Below are positions 43,773-51,886 of a stretch of 64,000 nt of DNA, in pieces (positions within the stretch are counted from its first letter, which is position 1; every line of letters begins with the position of its first letter). Position numbers and translations under genes: made by a program. The notes below the pieces were generated by a model that did not search any database, was not told the DNA's origin, and saw only the letters and a list, made by a program, of their open reading frames with translations. The DNA is from Pseudomonadales bacterium (lineage in GTDB: Bacteria; Pseudomonadota; Gammaproteobacteria; Pseudomonadales; Azotimanducaceae), in contig JAEPOO010000003.1 in the NCBI GenBank assembly GCA_017642855.1, forward strand, positions 150,292-214,291, read 5' to 3'.

Positions 43773-43812
43773 GGCTCTATATTGGTGCATATGGGCGCAC
43801 CAATGAGAGGCG
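43773..43812. promoter_or_regulatory. Paired NtrC-type enhancer sites upstream of the TorF porin
   Basis: GGCTCTATATTGGTGCA (43773-43789) resembles the NtrC sites of the enteric glnA enhancer. CGCACCAATGAGAGGCG (43796-43812) has a perfect left half and a weak right half. Centres are 23 bp apart. Together they also form the inverted repeat ATTGGTGC-N8-GCACCAAT (43781-43804). They lie between the porin and the stop of the next minus-strand gene. Confidence 0.65.
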
Positions 43813-44472
43813 TTATTCGGTGAGTGCGCCAGTTTCGCGCTTGAGCACCTCGTTCATGGACCGAGTCAGCTCTAAGGACTGAGTATTCCCCAGAACGCCA
43901 GGGGCGATCTCATACTCAAAAAACTTTACGCCCCACCACTTCGGCGAATCATCAGCGATGATGCGCACCTCCACAGGTGCATCCGGGGCTACCTGGATAC
44001 GCTCAGGCGCAATAGAGACAATTTCGTAGTGCTTGCCCCGACTGTCGCTCAGCGAAATGTCGATGGGCTGAAGCGTGAACGACTGGGTCTCAGTAGAGAC
44101 GATATTGATTCGTGTCACCACCTGCGAACGCAGACGCGTGTTCTTTTGCTGCCGTGTTCGGACAGACTCGATAATGACTTCAGTGATTTCCAGTTGAATA
44201 CTGCCTTCCGTCACCTTGTCTTTACTGAAACTCGTTGCCGCCGCTGGCACGGTTATCCAATTGCGATCGTCTTCTATTCGTTCCCAGGAACCGTCGAATT
44301 TCAATCGAACCCTTTCGCCGTCCCGAGTTGTCGCAAACCTGTCGTCGGAAACAAATTCCCAGCTGCCGTCCTGCTTGATTCGGACTTCACGACCGTCATC
44401 ACTCAAGACAATTTCCTCGGCACAACAGAGCGCCGAAACGAACATCAGACTGATCAATCTCAGGTGAAACAA
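43813..44472 (-). CDS. Secreted protein with repeated GxxVRxxxDGSWE motif
   Basis: A 219-residue exported protein (signal peptide 'MFHLRLISLMFVSALCCAEE'). The mature N-terminus has two copies of a short motif, 'DDGREVRIKQDGSWEFV' and 'RDGERVRLKFDGSWERI', like the DUF3157-type beta repeats, then a beta-rich domain ('VTRINIVSTETQSFTLQPIDISLSDSRGKHYEI'). The start is TTG 44472, directly after the TAG of the upstream gene, with no ribosome site, so translation is probably coupled. Function is unknown. It is last in the minus-strand exopolysaccharide-side run. Confidence 0.7.
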   Translation of the reverse strand: MFHLRLISLMFVSALCCAEEIVLSDDGREVRIKQDGSWEFVSDDRFATTRDGERVRLKFDGSWERIEDDRNWITVPAAATSFSKDKVTEGSIQLEITEVIIESVRTRQQKNTRLRSQVVTRINIVSTETQSFTLQPIDISLSDSRGKHYEIVSIAPERIQVAPDAPVEVRIIADDSPKWWGVKFFEYEIAPGVLGNTQSLELTRSMNEVLKRETGALTE

Positions 44473-45183
44473 CTAGCTGTCGCTGAATGGCGGTTCAAAA
44501 GGGCTCGGCGGAGGTAGATCTGCATCGGCGACTTCGTCAATCGAAGCACCCTGTTCCGTGACAAGGACTTCGAGCACATCCTGCAGTCTGATCTCTGTGA
44601 TCAGATCATCAACGCCCTCTGCGTACTCGATTCCCTCGACGGTAAAAGCATTTGATCGCAACACGCCTTCTTTGACCAACGCAAATGGATCTGCAACTTC
44701 ATTGGACAGGGCTTGAAATGCAGCATCCAGAACGCGTTCAATCTGTCCGGGCGTCGAGTTATTGATCGCATGCGCCAGTAAATCCGAGATTTGTGACTTG
44801 GGAATATATGCAAAACAACGCTTAATAATCGGCGCTGGGTCAATCCGCTCACTGAGTGAAACTCTTATCAGGTTGACCAGTTGTTGCTGATTCAACATGG
44901 TGTCGCATTGAGCGGCGATGTCGTCTACCAGAACGCCTTCATCGATCGCAATTCTGACGATATCAGCAACATCAGCCGGTGTACTGCCAATGGCACCCGT
45001 CAGAACGACGTCCGCCTCCGAGTAATGATCCTTCAGTTCCTGACGGAGAATAGACTCCAGAGACTTACCGCGTTGAATGCCCTCATGAAAAACCTGCATT
45101 GTCTCAGAGATGGTGATTGCCGCCAGGCTTGAATGACTCAAACTCAACCAACAGACCAAAGCAATTCGCGAAAGTGATTTCAT
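44473..45183 (-). CDS. Exported helical-repeat protein of unknown function
   Basis: A 236-residue protein with signal peptide 'MKSLSRIALVCWLSLSHSSLAA'. The mature part is helical with repeating units of about 35-38 residues: 'VADIVRIAIDEGVLVDDIAAQC', 'LVNLIRVSLSERIDPAPIIKRC' and 'ISDLLAHAINNSTPGQIERVL'. The first two end in cysteine. The tail is acidic and proline-rich ('DADLPPPSPFEPPF'). I do not recognise a family. It abuts the next gene and follows the Wzz-like pair on the same strand, which suggests an envelope or exopolysaccharide role, but this is inference. Confidence 0.7.
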   Translation of the reverse strand: MKSLSRIALVCWLSLSHSSLAAITISETMQVFHEGIQRGKSLESILRQELKDHYSEADVVLTGAIGSTPADVADIVRIAIDEGVLVDDIAAQCDTMLNQQQLVNLIRVSLSERIDPAPIIKRCFAYIPKSQISDLLAHAINNSTPGQIERVLDAAFQALSNEVADPFALVKEGVLRSNAFTVEGIEYAEGVDDLITEIRLQDVLEVLVTEQGASIDEVADADLPPPSPFEPPFSDS

Positions 45184-45261
45184 AGCGCAAACTTTAGGCT
45201 GATCATCACAAATCCGCAACGTCCTAAGTCAATGATTTGCTGTCATGATGTAAGTAGTTCC

Positions 45262-45849
45262 TTACTCGGAGGCTATGATACAACCGTGAGCTTTCGGTTC
45301 GACAACACATACCAGAGGCAGTAAACCGCCACTCGTCACCAAAGCACGCCGTTCTGTCTTTCGATAGGTGGCGTCGCTCAACATCGCTCTCGCGGCGGTG
45401 TCCACCACAGCACGACGAGCGGTGGGACTGATCTCCAGCCAGTAATGGAGTCCCTGCTGAATCACCACCTCCTGAACGCGAGGCTCAAAGGGCGCAATCG
45501 TTGCCAGGGTCTCCAGAACCGATATCAACTCATCATCTATCTGGGCACGGGACAGCTTAAATCTCAGCAGCTGGAGCCAGCCCTCCGCACGATAGGGTTC
45601 ATTCTCGATCATCTCTCGGATAAACGATTCCCGACGCTCCGGATCTGCTTCAAGATTGGACATCAAGCGGTTGACGCCAATGTGGCGTTTGTCGAGGCGC
45701 TGTGCGAACGCCAGTTGTTCTCTCATGCTCACAAAACCACCACCACCTTCTATAAGCCGAAGTGCATTTCGCTCAAGTGTCGCGGCGGTCAGCAGCGCAG
45801 CGGATTGCAAACCAGCAAGCAGAAAAACACATGCCAACAGAATTCTCAC
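45262..45849 (-). CDS. Exported small protein of exopolysaccharide locus
   Basis: A 195-residue protein with N-terminal signal or anchor 'MRILLACVFLLAGLQSAALLTAA', starting at GTG 45849 inside the stop of the Wzz-like gene (GTGA overlap, coupled). The rest is TPR-like helical: 'RRESFIREMIENEPYRAEGWLQLLRFKLSRAQ', then 'EPRVQEVVIQQGLHYWLEISPTARRAVVDTAARAML'. It may correspond to the small VpsP-type proteins encoded next to Wzz-like proteins in biofilm polysaccharide loci; this resemblance is only in size, position and helical character. Confidence 0.65.
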   Translation of the reverse strand: MRILLACVFLLAGLQSAALLTAATLERNALRLIEGGGGFVSMREQLAFAQRLDKRHIGVNRLMSNLEADPERRESFIREMIENEPYRAEGWLQLLRFKLSRAQIDDELISVLETLATIAPFEPRVQEVVIQQGLHYWLEISPTARRAVVDTAARAMLSDATYRKTERRALVTSGGLLPLVCVVEPKAHGCIIASE

Positions 45850-46976
45850 GGCTCCTGTCTCCCCCTGTTTGATCGAACAATCATCAGGATAGCCATCAGC
45901 ATAAAGCTGACCAGGAATACGAACACGAGCAATAGGGTTTGGTTGAATCCAAGCGTGTTACCCGGAACAACCGCACGGGCGAAAATGTCAGTCGTCGCCT
46001 CGTCATTCATCCCCTCAAATCGAGCCAAAGCTGTTTTCCGATCGACTTTGAGTTGCTCGTAATGGAGATGTGACTGATCGAGCAGAGTCACCTTCTGCTG
46101 GAGATCAGCAATGACCGCCTGCTGCATCGCCAGGTCTGCACGAATCTTGAGAATCCGCTCTTCCAAACGAGCGCCATAAGCCACCAGTTCATCTTTCAGC
46201 GCTTGATCCCATCGCTCCTTTTCCGCCAGAGCTGCCCGCATCTTCTGATGCTGTTCTCCATACCTTGTTGTCAGTGTCGCCATTTTCGCCGAGTGATTGT
46301 CTATCCGCTCTATTGCTCTCACGACGCCAGGCTCAGTCAACACACCGAGTGCCTTTCGGCGAACGGCTTCCAGCTGTTGCCTGAGATTGTCCTGTCTGGA
46401 TTCGAGCTGCGCCACTTGCTGGTTACCGCGCTCCACGCCTCGCAGAAGATTCTGACGCTCCTGGGTGTGCCTCAAAACCTCAGGATGTTGTTGCATAAAC
46501 GCTTTTAGCGTTTCATCGGCCTTTTCAACCTCAACAAACAGCACCGCTTTTTCTTCAGGAGACAGCTGAACGCGCGTCCTGAGCTGGCTGTGCAAGCGTG
46601 CAATATCGTTGGCAAATCTCTGAGCGGTTTCTGCGTTTTGGGCTTCAACAGTGACATTGATCCAGCCATCCTCATCTCCAGGAGAGACAAACAGTTTTTG
46701 GTAAAGGAGTTGTACGCCCTGCTGTCTTGCACTGGTTAACTGTTCCAGCCAGCCGACGAGGTCGCCGGTATCTGCTTTGCTCTCTTTAAGGACCTGGGCA
46801 AGAAAATCCGCAGAGTGCATTCGCAGCATGTCGTCTGCGGTGCCTTGAACGATAGCTGTGGCGCGATAAACCGGTGGCATCGCCGCGACAAACAACGCCG
46901 CCAGTAACGTCACGACACTGGCAGTCAGCAGTGCATTCCACAAGATGCCAAGAGAACTTTTCATTCGATTCAGCAT
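45846..46976 (-). CDS. Wzz/polysaccharide co-polymerase-like protein
   Basis: A 376-residue inner-membrane protein with the chain-length determinant layout: N-terminal helix 'ILWNALLTASVVTLLAALFVAAMPPVYRATAIV', a periplasmic coiled coil of about 270 residues ('VFVEVEKADETLKAFMQQHPEVLRHTQERQNLLRGVERGNQQ' and following), and C-terminal helix 'LLLVFVFLVSFMLMAILMIV'. No kinase domain follows. ATG 46976 is used; ATG 46964 is possible. It is divergent by 47 bp from the Wzy/ligase-like gene, and together they point to an exopolysaccharide assembly locus without glycosyltransferases in this window. Confidence 0.82.
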   Translation of the reverse strand: MLNRMKSSLGILWNALLTASVVTLLAALFVAAMPPVYRATAIVQGTADDMLRMHSADFLAQVLKESKADTGDLVGWLEQLTSARQQGVQLLYQKLFVSPGDEDGWINVTVEAQNAETAQRFANDIARLHSQLRTRVQLSPEEKAVLFVEVEKADETLKAFMQQHPEVLRHTQERQNLLRGVERGNQQVAQLESRQDNLRQQLEAVRRKALGVLTEPGVVRAIERIDNHSAKMATLTTRYGEQHQKMRAALAEKERWDQALKDELVAYGARLEERILKIRADLAMQQAVIADLQQKVTLLDQSHLHYEQLKVDRKTALARFEGMNDEATTDIFARAVVPGNTLGFNQTLLLVFVFLVSFMLMAILMIVRSNRGRQEP

Positions 46977-47023
46977 ATGAAGAATACCTGTGAAATTCCA
47001 GACAGAAAGGTAAGCTAGCATCA

Positions 47024-48262
47024 ATGAATATGTCGGCTTCCGTGCATCGATCAGCGTATCTGGTGCTCCTGCTCGTGCTTGCAGTCGCACCTTGGCCACT
47101 GGGCGGCAATCGTGATTGGGCATGGCCAGCGCTCTCAACGCTACTGACCCTGGCGGCATTGCTTGCGCTGTTTGGCAAACCGTTAACACTCACCACTCAT
47201 CAACGCATCTCTCTGGCGGCCTTTATCCTTCTGACGGGCTGGATGACGCTGCAACTCTTTTGGACTTTTGACTATTACGAGAATCGAAGCGAACTGCTGA
47301 AAACCATCATGCTTATGTCACTCTTCCTGGTGACTTTCCGGGTACTTGAAGGAAGAAAGCGACAGGAAACCGTGATCTACCTGGTTGTCATCGTGGGTTT
47401 GATGCAGGCTTGCCTCGGTGGTATGCAACAACTGATGTTTGATGTGCCAAGATCGCGCGGCAGCTTCCCTAATCCAAATCACTTCGCCGGATATCTGGAG
47501 ATTGTTATCTGTCTTGCTATTGGCGCAATGATCGCTCTTCAGGGCCACCCCAGATCAGGCCGTCCTTTATCACCCACCGAGATGATTACCGGAGAGCTAG
47601 GGCGTCTTCGTATCGCCATTATCATTATGGTCGTTGCCCTTGTGATGAGCCGTTCACGCATGGGAAACGTTGCTTTCTTCAGCAGTATCCTCATCACCTC
47701 ATTGCTTGCCTTCTACTACACACGATCATTCAACCGCTATACCGTGATCTTGCTGACCAGCATCCTCGTCCTGGATATTTTCATTATCGGCAACTACTTT
47801 GGAATCGAGAGACTGGGTGAACGCCTGACTCATGTGGGCTCAGACGCGACCAGCAGAATCAATCTTCAGACCTATAACGCACGAATTGTCAGAGACCACA
47901 CTTGGACTGGTGTTGGCGCGGGCAGTTATCAAACCGCGTTCAGTCAGTATCGGGATCACTCAGTCTCAAAAAAGGTAACTCACGCGGAGAACGAATACGC
48001 TGAGTTTCTGGTCGAGCTGGGTGTCATCGGCTGCTTGCCATTACTCATCATTCTATTGACTGGCCTGCACGCTCAGGTCAGTCTGCTCAGTTCCATGACA
48101 CCACCGTTCGAACGTGGCATTGCGTTCGGCTGCCTTGCGGCAACCGTCTCAATTTTAATTCATGGCATCGCGGACGTGAATCTGCAGATTCCCGCGAACA
48201 GTATGCTGTTTGTTCTGGCACTGGCTTTGCCACAGACACTCATTCGTGACAGGACACCGTAA
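47024..48262 (+). CDS. O-antigen ligase/polymerase (Wzy_C) family membrane protein
   Basis: A 412-residue polytopic protein with about eleven hydrophobic helices and the Wzy_C ligase signature: 'RGSFPNPNHFAGYLEIVICL', the periplasmic loop 'RINLQTYNARIVRDHTWTGVGAGSYQTAFSQYRDH' and 'VTHAENEYAEFLVELGVIG'. Members ligate or polymerise lipid-linked polysaccharide at the periplasmic face. It is divergent from the Wzz-like gene and most likely polymerises or exports the same exopolysaccharide. Confidence 0.88.
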   Translation: MNMSASVHRSAYLVLLLVLAVAPWPLGGNRDWAWPALSTLLTLAALLALFGKPLTLTTHQRISLAAFILLTGWMTLQLFWTFDYYENRSELLKTIMLMSLFLVTFRVLEGRKRQETVIYLVVIVGLMQACLGGMQQLMFDVPRSRGSFPNPNHFAGYLEIVICLAIGAMIALQGHPRSGRPLSPTEMITGELGRLRIAIIIMVVALVMSRSRMGNVAFFSSILITSLLAFYYTRSFNRYTVILLTSILVLDIFIIGNYFGIERLGERLTHVGSDATSRINLQTYNARIVRDHTWTGVGAGSYQTAFSQYRDHSVSKKVTHAENEYAEFLVELGVIGCLPLLIILLTGLHAQVSLLSSMTPPFERGIAFGCLAATVSILIHGIADVNLQIPANSMLFVLALALPQTLIRDRTP

Positions 48263-48395
48263 AGGGGAAACAGGCACTCAGTCACGACATTCTGACTTTG
48301 AAACCTTATTGACAGGTGCCGAAGAGGGCCAACTCTTTTTCCCCGACGAGCCTCGCGCAACCGCATAAGGATTCGAGGGCGTTTCTACGAAGGAA

Positions 48396-48423
48396 TTGCT
48401 GCAACAACTATCTGAGTTATGAT
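48396..48423 (+). promoter_or_regulatory. Sigma-70 promoter of acyl-CoA synthetase gene
   Basis: TTGCTG (48396-48401), a 16-bp spacer, and TATGAT (48418-48423) fit sigma-70 hexamers, with a GAGAG ribosome site and ATG at 48456 giving a leader of about 26 nt. The rest of the 193-bp gap after the ligase-like gene shows no gene. Confidence 0.5.
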
Positions 48424-48455
48424 GTCCGTCCGTTTTTTCCCGGATTGAGAGTTAC

Positions 48456-50036
48456 ATGGCGACACTGATTTTACCCAATGCTGATTCCCGCCCCGATGAA
48501 ATGGCCATCAAGGATGAGTTCGGCGAAACCAGCTGGCGTGATTTCAATAAACGCGTCAACCAGCTCATACACGCGCTCCGTGAAGTCGGCTTAAAGACCG
48601 GCGATGCCTTCTCCGTGGTGAGCGGCAATCGTCGCGAGTACATCGAAGCTTTCGCCGCTGCGGCCCACGGCGGTTGGTTGCTGGTCCCCATTAACTGGCA
48701 CCTTGTTCCTGAAGAAGTGGCCTATGTTCTCGCCGACTCAGGCTCCAAAGCGATGCTGGTTGACGCGAGATTCATCGAGCTCGGTGAGCAGACCCTGGAA
48801 CATCCCGACCGACCGAACCTCGACGCTGTCGTCATCATGGGTTCTGAAGCCGACACCTTTGCTGAGGAAGCCATTTCGTTCCACACCTATGAGGGTTTTC
48901 TCGCTGATCAGGATGACAGCGAACCGGAAAACCAGGCACTGGGTGGCCCCATGTTCTATACATCGGGAACCACCGGACATCCCAAAGGCGTAAAAAGCGC
49001 ACTGTCACAAACCGGTGCGCCGGTCGAAACACTGAAACTGATAGGAGACGGTATCTCTGGCATGCTGAGTATTGAACCGGGCGGTAGAAGCCTGCTGGTA
49101 GGTCCGATCTATCACTCGGCACAGTGGGCGTTTTCATTCCTGCCACTGCTCGCAGGCGCCAGCATCGTCATGCGCCACAAGTTTGATGCGGCAGAAACAG
49201 TGAGACTCATCGATCAGGAACAAATTACGAACACCCACCTGGTACCCACTCAGTTCACCCGCATGCTGAGACTCGAGGAAGACAAAAAGGCCGCTTATCA
49301 AGGCAACAGCCTGAAGGTGGTCTGGCATGGCGCTGCACCCTGCCCGCCGGAGATCAAACGCCAAATGATTGAATGGTGGGGCCCCGTTGTTAATGAGTAC
49401 TACGGCTCGACTGAAGGCGCAATTGTCACCACGGTGACTGCTGAAGAATGGCTTGAGCGACCGGGCACCCTTGGCAAGCCTACCCCCATCACCGAAATCA
49501 TCGTGGTCAAAGAAGACGGCTCCAGAGCTGAAGCTGGCGAATCAGGCAGCCTATATGTGCGGAACCTGATGGGATCAGACTTCGAATATCACAACGATCC
49601 TGAGAAAACCGAAAAGGCGCATCTGGAACCAGGGGTTTATACCTTCGGAGACATCGGCTACCTCGATGAAGACGGCTACCTTTATATGAGTGATCGAAAG
49701 ATCGACATGATCATTTCAGGTGGTGTGAACATTTACCCGGCTGAAATCGAAGCGGTACTGATCAGCCACAGCGCTGTACTCGATGCCGCAGTCTTCGGTA
49801 TTCCGAATGATGAGTTTGGCGAAGAGGTAAAAGCTGCCGTTGAGCTTGCCGTCGGCGTGGAGCCGAGCCCTGAACTGGAAGAAGACCTGATCGCACATTG
49901 CAGAGAACATTTGGCAGGATTCAAGACACCCAAGTCAGTGGACTTCGAAGCCAGTTTGCCGCGCCATCCGACCGGGAAACTGTTGAAACGATTGCTGCGC
50001 GACAAGTACTGGGAAGGTACAGGTCGGACAATCTAG
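48456..50036 (+). CDS. Acyl-CoA synthetase (ANL superfamily)
   Basis: A 526-residue AMP-forming acid-CoA ligase. The A3 motif is 'MFYTSGTTGHPKGVK', A5 is 'YYGSTEGA', A7 is 'GDIGYLDEDGYLYMSDRKIDMIISGGVNIYP' (including the hinge Asp) and A10 is 'LPRHPTGKLLKRLLRDK' with the adenylation lysine. It belongs to the medium/long-chain or cyclohexanecarboxylate-like group ('INWHLVPEEVAYVL'). The substrate is not deducible. It appears monocistronic and faces a phosphotransferase gene. Confidence 0.93.
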   Translation: MATLILPNADSRPDEMAIKDEFGETSWRDFNKRVNQLIHALREVGLKTGDAFSVVSGNRREYIEAFAAAAHGGWLLVPINWHLVPEEVAYVLADSGSKAMLVDARFIELGEQTLEHPDRPNLDAVVIMGSEADTFAEEAISFHTYEGFLADQDDSEPENQALGGPMFYTSGTTGHPKGVKSALSQTGAPVETLKLIGDGISGMLSIEPGGRSLLVGPIYHSAQWAFSFLPLLAGASIVMRHKFDAAETVRLIDQEQITNTHLVPTQFTRMLRLEEDKKAAYQGNSLKVVWHGAAPCPPEIKRQMIEWWGPVVNEYYGSTEGAIVTTVTAEEWLERPGTLGKPTPITEIIVVKEDGSRAEAGESGSLYVRNLMGSDFEYHNDPEKTEKAHLEPGVYTFGDIGYLDEDGYLYMSDRKIDMIISGGVNIYPAEIEAVLISHSAVLDAAVFGIPNDEFGEEVKAAVELAVGVEPSPELEEDLIAHCREHLAGFKTPKSVDFEASLPRHPTGKLLKRLLRDKYWEGTGRTI

Positions 50037-50044
50037 GGGCCGGC

Positions 50045-50995
50045 TCAATAACCTAAAGCCTCAAAATCGACCAGGGGCACGCCTTCTTCCAGGAGAGGGC
50101 GTCTGCCTTTCATATAGCGTTTTGCGGTGTCGTACACCAGATTCTCAGGATCCATGAACGCATACACCACCGCATAAAAACTGAATTCTCTCAGGGTTAG
50201 TAGCTCAGCCATGTACTTCATGAGGAGTGCATCCACCGTATGACGCTTCTGGTATCCGGTCAGAAAAAGATCCAGGAATTTCTTCACATCAGAGATTCGA
50301 TCTTGTTCATCCGCCAGCAGCGCAATGCCGAAGACCAGAGTCGCCAGGTCATAGCCAAACCACGCATAGAGGCAGTCATCAAAATCAAAGAAAGTGAGCT
50401 GATTACCATCAACCAGGAAGTTTCCGGGATGGGCGTCACTGTGGATCAAACCAAAGACGTCATCCTCGCAAGGCAACTCAGCTAACCGACCCATTAACCC
50501 CTCTGCCCGCTCCAGTATTTGTGTCTGCTCCGCGGGGATTCGCTCATGAAACTGATGATTGCCATCAGCCACCCAATCCTGCCTGGGATGAGACGGTATA
50601 AATCCCGCGGCGAGTTTGTGAAAGAGACCAATAGATTCACCCCAGGCAATGACGACATCATCGTCAATGGGCTGATGAACTCGGATGCCTTCCACTTTTT
50701 CGAAGACGCAAGCGTGGTACCCGTCCAACGATTCGATGTAATGGTCACGATCCAGTAGAACGGGTGCGGCGACCGGCGCGCCTTGCTCAGACAACATGGA
50801 AACGAACTCAAGTTCACCCAGCAATTGTTCTACGGTGCGATGAGAATCATGAGAAACCCTCACCACACGTCCATCCATCGCGTAAACAAAATTCTCGAAC
50901 CCTTCGAGATCGGTGAATTCTCCTGATAAACCGAGCCTTCGAAAGAGTTCACTTCGAATATTCGGGCTGAATCCGTCTATCACTTCCTGGTGCAC
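50045..50995 (-). CDS. Aminoglycoside phosphotransferase-fold kinase family protein
   Basis: A 316-residue APH/choline-kinase-like protein starting at GTG 50995. The catalytic loop is 'FGLIHSDAHPGNFLV' (Brenner motif HxDxxxxN) and the metal-binding segment is 'LTFFDFDDCLYAWFGYDLA'. An N-lobe lysine region is around 'FVYAMDGRVVRVSHDS'. Such kinases phosphorylate small metabolites such as homoserine, choline or methylthioribose, and also antibiotics; no particular substrate is indicated. It is divergent from the dehydrogenase gene. Confidence 0.85.
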   Translation of the reverse strand: MHQEVIDGFSPNIRSELFRRLGLSGEFTDLEGFENFVYAMDGRVVRVSHDSHRTVEQLLGELEFVSMLSEQGAPVAAPVLLDRDHYIESLDGYHACVFEKVEGIRVHQPIDDDVVIAWGESIGLFHKLAAGFIPSHPRQDWVADGNHQFHERIPAEQTQILERAEGLMGRLAELPCEDDVFGLIHSDAHPGNFLVDGNQLTFFDFDDCLYAWFGYDLATLVFGIALLADEQDRISDVKKFLDLFLTGYQKRHTVDALLMKYMAELLTLREFSFYAVVYAFMDPENLVYDTAKRYMKGRRPLLEEGVPLVDFEALGY

Positions 50996-51067
50996 AGCTT
51001 TACTTGGTTGGACTTTACTGGGATAAAGAAGTTGTCGATATTAGCGCTTTCTCACGGATTCACCAGC

Positions 51068-51886
51068 ATGCCGACCATTGGTTTGATCAGCCCCGGCGCC
51101 ATGGGTGCGTCAGTGGGTGCGGCAGCTCTGTCCGACGGCAAAAACGTTGTCTGGGCAAGCGAAGGCCGAAGCGCCGACACGCATCAACGCGCAGAATCTG
51201 CTGGCCTGCGAGACTGCGGCACCCTCGACGACCTGGTCGCTTCGGCGGACATCATCTTGTCCGTATGCCCACCCCATGATGCCGAACCAGTCGCAAAGTC
51301 GGTTGCCGACAGAAATTTTTCTGGTGTGTTCGTCGACTGCAACGCCATATCACCCATGAAAACCGTAAAACTGTCAGAACAATTCGACCGATTCGTTGAT
51401 GGCGGCATTGTCGGCGGCCCTGCCTGGAGATCAGAGGCTGGGACCTGTCTTTATCTTTCCGGTATCGAGGCAAATGAGATTGCGCAGCTGTTCACCGGAT
51501 CGCCACTGCACACCCAGGTAATCTCGGATGACATTGGTGCTGCCTCAGCGATGAAGATGACGTTTGCCGCGTACACCAAAGGATCAACTGCACTGCTGGT
51601 TGCGATATTGGGTGTTGCAGAGCGGTACGGCGTGAGGGAAACACTTGAGCAGCAATGGGGTGAATCCTTCACGACACAAACTCATCAAAGAGTGTTGGGC
51701 AGTTCCCACAAAGCCTGGCGTTTTTCAGGGGAGATGCTGGAAATCGCAGAAACCTTTGCCGGTGCCGAACTGCCCGGGGGATTCCATCAGGCCGCAGCAG
51801 AGGTGTTCGAACGTCTTGCGGTTTTTAAAGAAGGTAACGCAGACTCTCTTGAACAGCTGCTCGTGGAACTCAACAAGCGCAGTTAA
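51068..51886 (+). CDS. NAD(P)-binding 6-phosphogluconate dehydrogenase-like protein with DUF1932 domain
   Basis: A 272-residue protein: Rossmann fold 'IGLISPGAMGASVG' (GxxGxxG-like) followed by a 6PGDH/3-hydroxyisobutyrate dehydrogenase-type domain ('VFVDCNAISPMKTV', 'VDGGIVGGPAWRS') and a C-terminal helical DUF1932 part with 'AASAMKMTFAAYTKGSTALLVAILGVAERYGV' (the conserved catalytic-lysine helix region). ATG 51068 gives the proper Rossmann start; the frame upstream to 50990 overlaps the divergent gene and has no similarity. The substrate is unknown. It converges on the MATE gene with a 4-nt overlap. Confidence 0.87.
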   Translation: MPTIGLISPGAMGASVGAAALSDGKNVVWASEGRSADTHQRAESAGLRDCGTLDDLVASADIILSVCPPHDAEPVAKSVADRNFSGVFVDCNAISPMKTVKLSEQFDRFVDGGIVGGPAWRSEAGTCLYLSGIEANEIAQLFTGSPLHTQVISDDIGAASAMKMTFAAYTKGSTALLVAILGVAERYGVRETLEQQWGESFTTQTHQRVLGSSHKAWRFSGEMLEIAETFAGAELPGGFHQAAAEVFERLAVFKEGNADSLEQLLVELNKRS

